Under the pieces are notes generated by a model. It was not told where the DNA came from, did no database searches, and saw only the letters and a list, made by a program, of their open reading frames with translations. A program made the position numbers and the translations under genes. A stretch of DNA of 5,753 nucleotides. Origin: Actinomycetota bacterium (GTDB taxonomy: Bacteria > Actinomycetota > Actinomycetes > S36-B12). Positions 1-5,753 of this stretch are shown piece after piece (the first letter of the stretch is position 1; the number at the start of each line of letters is the position of its first letter). Location: contig JAPLBU010000230.1 in the NCBI GenBank assembly GCA_026392575.1, forward strand, positions 1 through 5,753. The letters are read 5' to 3'.

Positions 1-1
1 G

Positions 2-715
2 GGGATCATCGGCGTTGCCGTCTTCGCCAAGAACTCGCAGAACACCGACCCGGTCGCCCTTCCGTCGGGCAATCCCTCTGCGGCCCTGCCCACGGGCGTC
101 CTGCCCACGGACGACGCGCACGCCTACGGCGTCCCGTACGGGACCGGCACGGCCGACGTCCCGGTGCTGGAGATCTGGGAGGACTTCCAGTGCCCGGCAT
201 GCGACGCGGTCGAGAAGGCCAACGGTGCAGGGATCGAGTCCCTTGCCGACAGCGGCAAGATCCGCCTGATCTGGCGGACGACGACCTTCCTCGACGGCAA
301 CCTCGGCAATGACTCGTCGACCCGCGCAGCCGCCGCCTGGGGCTGCGCGATCGATGCCGGGAAGGCGAAGGAGTACCACAATGTGGTGTTCGCCAACCAG
401 CCGGAGACGGAGGGCACTGGCTACACCGACGAGCAGCTGCTCGCCTTCGCTGGAGAGGTCGGAATCACCGGCGCCGCGCTCGACACGTTCACCACGTGCG
501 TAGCGGACCGTACCTACTTCGACTGGACCGCCAACAGCACGGGCATCTTCTACTCGAGCAATATCCAGGGCACCCCGTTCGCGCTGCTCAACGGTGTCGA
601 GGTGCCGACGGAGACCCTCGTCGACCAGCCGGCGCTCGAGAAGCTGGTAGCCGACGCGGCAGCCGCACCGGCGAGCCCGGCGGCCGCGGCGTCACCTTCT
701 CCCGCAGCCTCCTGA
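2..715 (+). CDS. DsbA-family thiol-disulfide oxidoreductase, membrane-anchored (5' end cut off by window)
   Basis: Likely forms or shuffles disulfide bonds in exported proteins on the outer face of the membrane. The frame is open from base 2 to the TGA at 713-715, giving 237 visible residues. It opens inside a hydrophobic stretch (GIIGVAVFA), the end of an N-terminal anchor whose start is off the left edge. A Pro/Ala/Thr-rich linker follows, then a thioredoxin-like fold from about residue 53. The active site is CPAC at residues 64-67, in 'EDFQCPACD'. The cis-proline loop is 'QGTPFALLNG', with Thr191-Pro192. Two further cysteines, Cys115 and Cys166, probably form a second, structural disulfide, as I recall for M. 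tuberculosis DsbA (Rv2969c). The C-terminus is a low-complexity Ala/Pro/Ser tail. The stop lies 11 nt before lgt, so the two are probably co-transcribed. Family (Thioredoxin_4/DsbA-like) is secure; oxidase versus isomerase or reductase is not decided by sequence. Confidence 0.9.
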   Translation, partial: GIIGVAVFAKNSQNTDPVALPSGNPSAALPTGVLPTDDAHAYGVPYGTGTADVPVLEIWEDFQCPACDAVEKANGAGIESLADSGKIRLIWRTTTFLDGNLGNDSSTRAAAAWGCAIDAGKAKEYHNVVFANQPETEGTGYTDEQLLAFAGEVGITGAALDTFTTCVADRTYFDWTANSTGIFYSSNIQGTPFALLNGVEVPTETLVDQPALEKLVADAAAAPASPAAAASPSPAAS

Positions 716-726
716 TCCGAAAGACT

Positions 727-1635
727 GTGATCCCCGCGTTCATCCCCAGCCCGGGCCAGGGTGTCTGGCTGCTCGGGCCGGTGCCGATTCGGGCGTACGC
801 CCTGCTGATCGTCGCGGGGATCGTTGTCGCGGTCTGGTTGGGCAATCGCCGATATGTGGCGCGCGGGGGAGCGCCGGGCGTGATCACCGACATCGCGATC
901 TGGGCCGTGCCGTTCGGCATCGTCGGCGGTCGGCTCTACCACGTGATCAGCGATCACCAGCTGTACTTCGGGCCGGGGGGTGCCGGCTGGGTTGCGGCCC
1001 TGCGGATCTGGGACGGCGGGCTGGGCATCTGGGGCGCGGTGACCCTCGGCGCGCTCGGTGCCTGGATCGGGGCTCGTCGCGCTGGCGTCCTGCTGCCGCC
1101 GATCGCCGATGCGGTGGCCCCGGCCGTTGCCGTCGCCCAGGCCATCGGCCGCTGGGGCAACTGGTTCAACCAGGAGCTCTTCGGATCGCCGACCGATCTG
1201 CCTTGGGGCCTGGAGATCGATGTGGCACACCGGCCCGCGGGCTACGAGCAGTTCGCGACCTTCCACCCGACGTTCCTGTACGAGTCGCTGTGGATGGTCG
1301 GCGTGGCATTGGTCCTCGTTTGGGCCGATCGCCGGTTCCAGCTGGGCCACGGGCGGGTCTTCGCCCTGTACATCCTGCTCTACTGCAGTGGCCGGATCTG
1401 GATCGAGAGCCTGCGCATCGACTCCGCCAACCAGGTGCTGGGCCTGCGCCTGAATGTCTGGACGGCCCTCCTCGTCGGGATCGGGGCCGCGGCCTATCTG
1501 GTCATCTCGTGGCGGATGCGTCCGGGCCGGGAGACCGTGCTCACGCGGCCAGGCCACGAGCCGGTGTCCGTTGAGCCGGTGACCGCCGACGGCCCCCCGG
1601 TGGACGGCGAAGAGGCCGGGACCGACATCCGGTAG
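727..1635 (+). CDS. lgt: Prolipoprotein diacylglyceryl transferase
   Basis: Integral membrane enzyme that transfers diacylglyceryl from phosphatidylglycerol to the lipobox cysteine of prelipoproteins, the first step of lipoprotein maturation. The protein is 302 aa from GTG 727. About seven hydrophobic segments are visible, roughly at 14-39, 55-75, 97-115, 121-140, 184-199, 210-225 and 242-262. The Lgt signature is present as GRWGNWFNQE (141-150), where Arg142 and Asn145 match E. coli Arg143 and Asn146. Other family motifs are the Tyr24 in 'IRAY', GGRLYH (67-72), WDGG (95-98) and HPTFLYE (180-186). The triad Arg223/Glu227/Arg230 has the spacing of E. coli Arg239/Glu243/Arg246. Trp102 stands where E. 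coli has His103. A charged tail of about 40 residues follows the last helix. GTG 727 is chosen because 'VIPAFIPSP' is the usual Lgt N-terminus; the frame extends upstream to an ATG at 496, but that part is inside the DsbA-like gene. Only a weak GAAAGA precedes the start, so translation may depend on the upstream gene. Confidence 0.97.
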   Translation: MIPAFIPSPGQGVWLLGPVPIRAYALLIVAGIVVAVWLGNRRYVARGGAPGVITDIAIWAVPFGIVGGRLYHVISDHQLYFGPGGAGWVAALRIWDGGLGIWGAVTLGALGAWIGARRAGVLLPPIADAVAPAVAVAQAIGRWGNWFNQELFGSPTDLPWGLEIDVAHRPAGYEQFATFHPTFLYESLWMVGVALVLVWADRRFQLGHGRVFALYILLYCSGRIWIESLRIDSANQVLGLRLNVWTALLVGIGAAAYLVISWRMRPGRETVLTRPGHEPVSVEPVTADGPPVDGEEAGTDIR

Positions 1636-1676
1636 GGTCTGCGCATCGGGCCAACGTCGTCCCGTGCACGGCAGTC

Positions 1677-1692
1677 CGACCCGAACGGGTCG
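1677..1692. repeat. Perfect 6-bp inverted repeat (CGACCC-GAAC-GGGTCG)
   Basis: CGACCC (1677-1682) and GGGTCG (1687-1692) are exact reverse complements around a GAAC loop, making a compact GC-rich hairpin 42 nt after the lgt stop. No T-rich run follows, so it does not look like a Rho-independent terminator. It could be a leader-RNA hairpin, an operator or chance in GC-rich DNA; function unknown. Confidence 0.45.
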
Positions 1693-1698
1693 ACCGAT

Positions 1699-1714
1699 TC
1701 CGGAACCAGCCGGA
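1699..1714. repeat. Second inverted repeat (TCCGG-AACCAG-CCGGA)
   Basis: TCCGG (1699-1703) pairs with CCGGA (1710-1714) across a 6-nt loop, only 6 nt after the preceding hairpin. The 5' arm lies in the palindrome TTCCGGAA (1698-1705). The stem is short, so its stability and meaning are uncertain. Its 3' arm overlaps the first GGACGA copy, so this hairpin would compete with pairing by the upstream complementary segment. Confidence 0.35.
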
Positions 1715-1748
1715 CGATGACAGCCTCCGGACGACGACGAATGGACGA
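1712..1748 (+). repeat. Three copies of GGACGA ahead of the gltB start
   Basis: GGACGA occurs at 1712-1717, 1729-1734 and 1743-1748. The first two copies share the longer CCGGACGA, 17 nt apart. The last copy lies immediately before ATG 1751 and is the only ribosome-binding-like purine motif there (GGA, 5 nt from the start). The segment 1655-1662 (CGTCGTCC) is complementary to all three: 8 pairs with the second copy, 8 with the first if one G-U is allowed, and 7 with the third. GAC/ACG-rich words are common in such DNA, so chance is a real alternative. Confidence 0.4.
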
Positions 1749-1750
1749 CC

Positions 1751-5753
<4,003 letters not shown>

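Larger units (their letters stand above)
1636..1750. other. Non-coding gap between lgt and gltB (leader of gltB)
   Basis: These 115 nt carry no convincing gene. They hold two short hairpins (1677-1692 and 1699-1714) and three copies of GGACGA (1712, 1729, 1743), with the complementary GTCGTCC at 1656-1662. There is no T-run after either hairpin, so no standard terminator is visible. There is also no TA dinucleotide anywhere in the gap, so no actinobacterial -10 element (TANNNT) lies within it. The nearest, TAGGGT at 1633-1638, overlaps the lgt stop and has no -35 partner. gltB is therefore either read through from lgt or driven by a promoter I cannot recognise. Confidence 0.6.

Noticed and set aside
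655..712. Ala/Pro/Ser-coding GC-rich tract as a separate repeat
   Set aside because: It encodes the low-complexity C-terminal tail of the DsbA-like protein and shows no regular repeat unit.
496..726. Longer lgt start at ATG 496
   Set aside because: This would add 77 Arg-rich residues that overlap the DsbA-like coding sequence and match nothing in Lgt; GTG 727 gives the normal N-terminus and length.
1633..1638. TAGGGT as a -10 element for gltB
   Set aside because: It fits TANNNT but overlaps the lgt stop codon and has no -35-like hexamer 16-19 nt upstream. A four-base match is too weak to call.
1691..1706. GlnR-type nitrogen operator (GTNAC-N6-GNAAC)
   Set aside because: GGAAC at 1702-1706 fits the second half, but the bases at 1691-1695 are CGACC, not GTNAC, so the first half fails.

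Overview
The window reads as ordinary chromosome from a high-GC Gram-positive bacterium (Actinomycetota). Third codon positions are strongly G/C, a GTG start is used, and the Lgt protein has actinobacterial features: a 'PIRAY' first helix and a 'WDGGLGIWGA' loop with Trp where the E. coli enzyme has His. Genus cannot be fixed from this sequence. From memory, lgt followed by gltB is a common actinobacterial arrangement, often downstream of the trp genes, but neither flank is visible here.

All three genes are on the + strand. (1) Positions 2-715 hold the 3' part of a membrane-anchored DsbA-like thiol-disulfide oxidoreductase; its cytoplasmic N-terminus and most of its anchor lie off the left edge. 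(2) Positions 727-1635 hold a complete lgt (prolipoprotein diacylglyceryl transferase), starting only 11 nt after the first stop codon. (3) A 115-nt non-coding gap (1636-1750) holds two small hairpins and three copies of GGACGA, with a complementary segment upstream. (4) From 1751 to the right edge lies gltB, the large subunit of glutamate synthase, intact for 1334 codons. It lacks only the end of its C-terminal beta-helix domain.

Functionally the first two genes belong together at the cell envelope: DsbA-like proteins form disulfides in exported proteins, and Lgt adds the lipid to exported lipoproteins. gltB is separate central nitrogen metabolism (ammonia assimilation with GlnA); its partner gltD is expected just past the right edge but is not seen.

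I found no mobile element, RNA gene, CRISPR array or novel defence or biosynthetic system. The only stretch not explained by well-known genes is the lgt-gltB gap, where the repeat/anti-repeat arrangement is a modest candidate for a regulatory mRNA leader. Long open frames on the minus strand are shadows of the GC-rich coding sequence.
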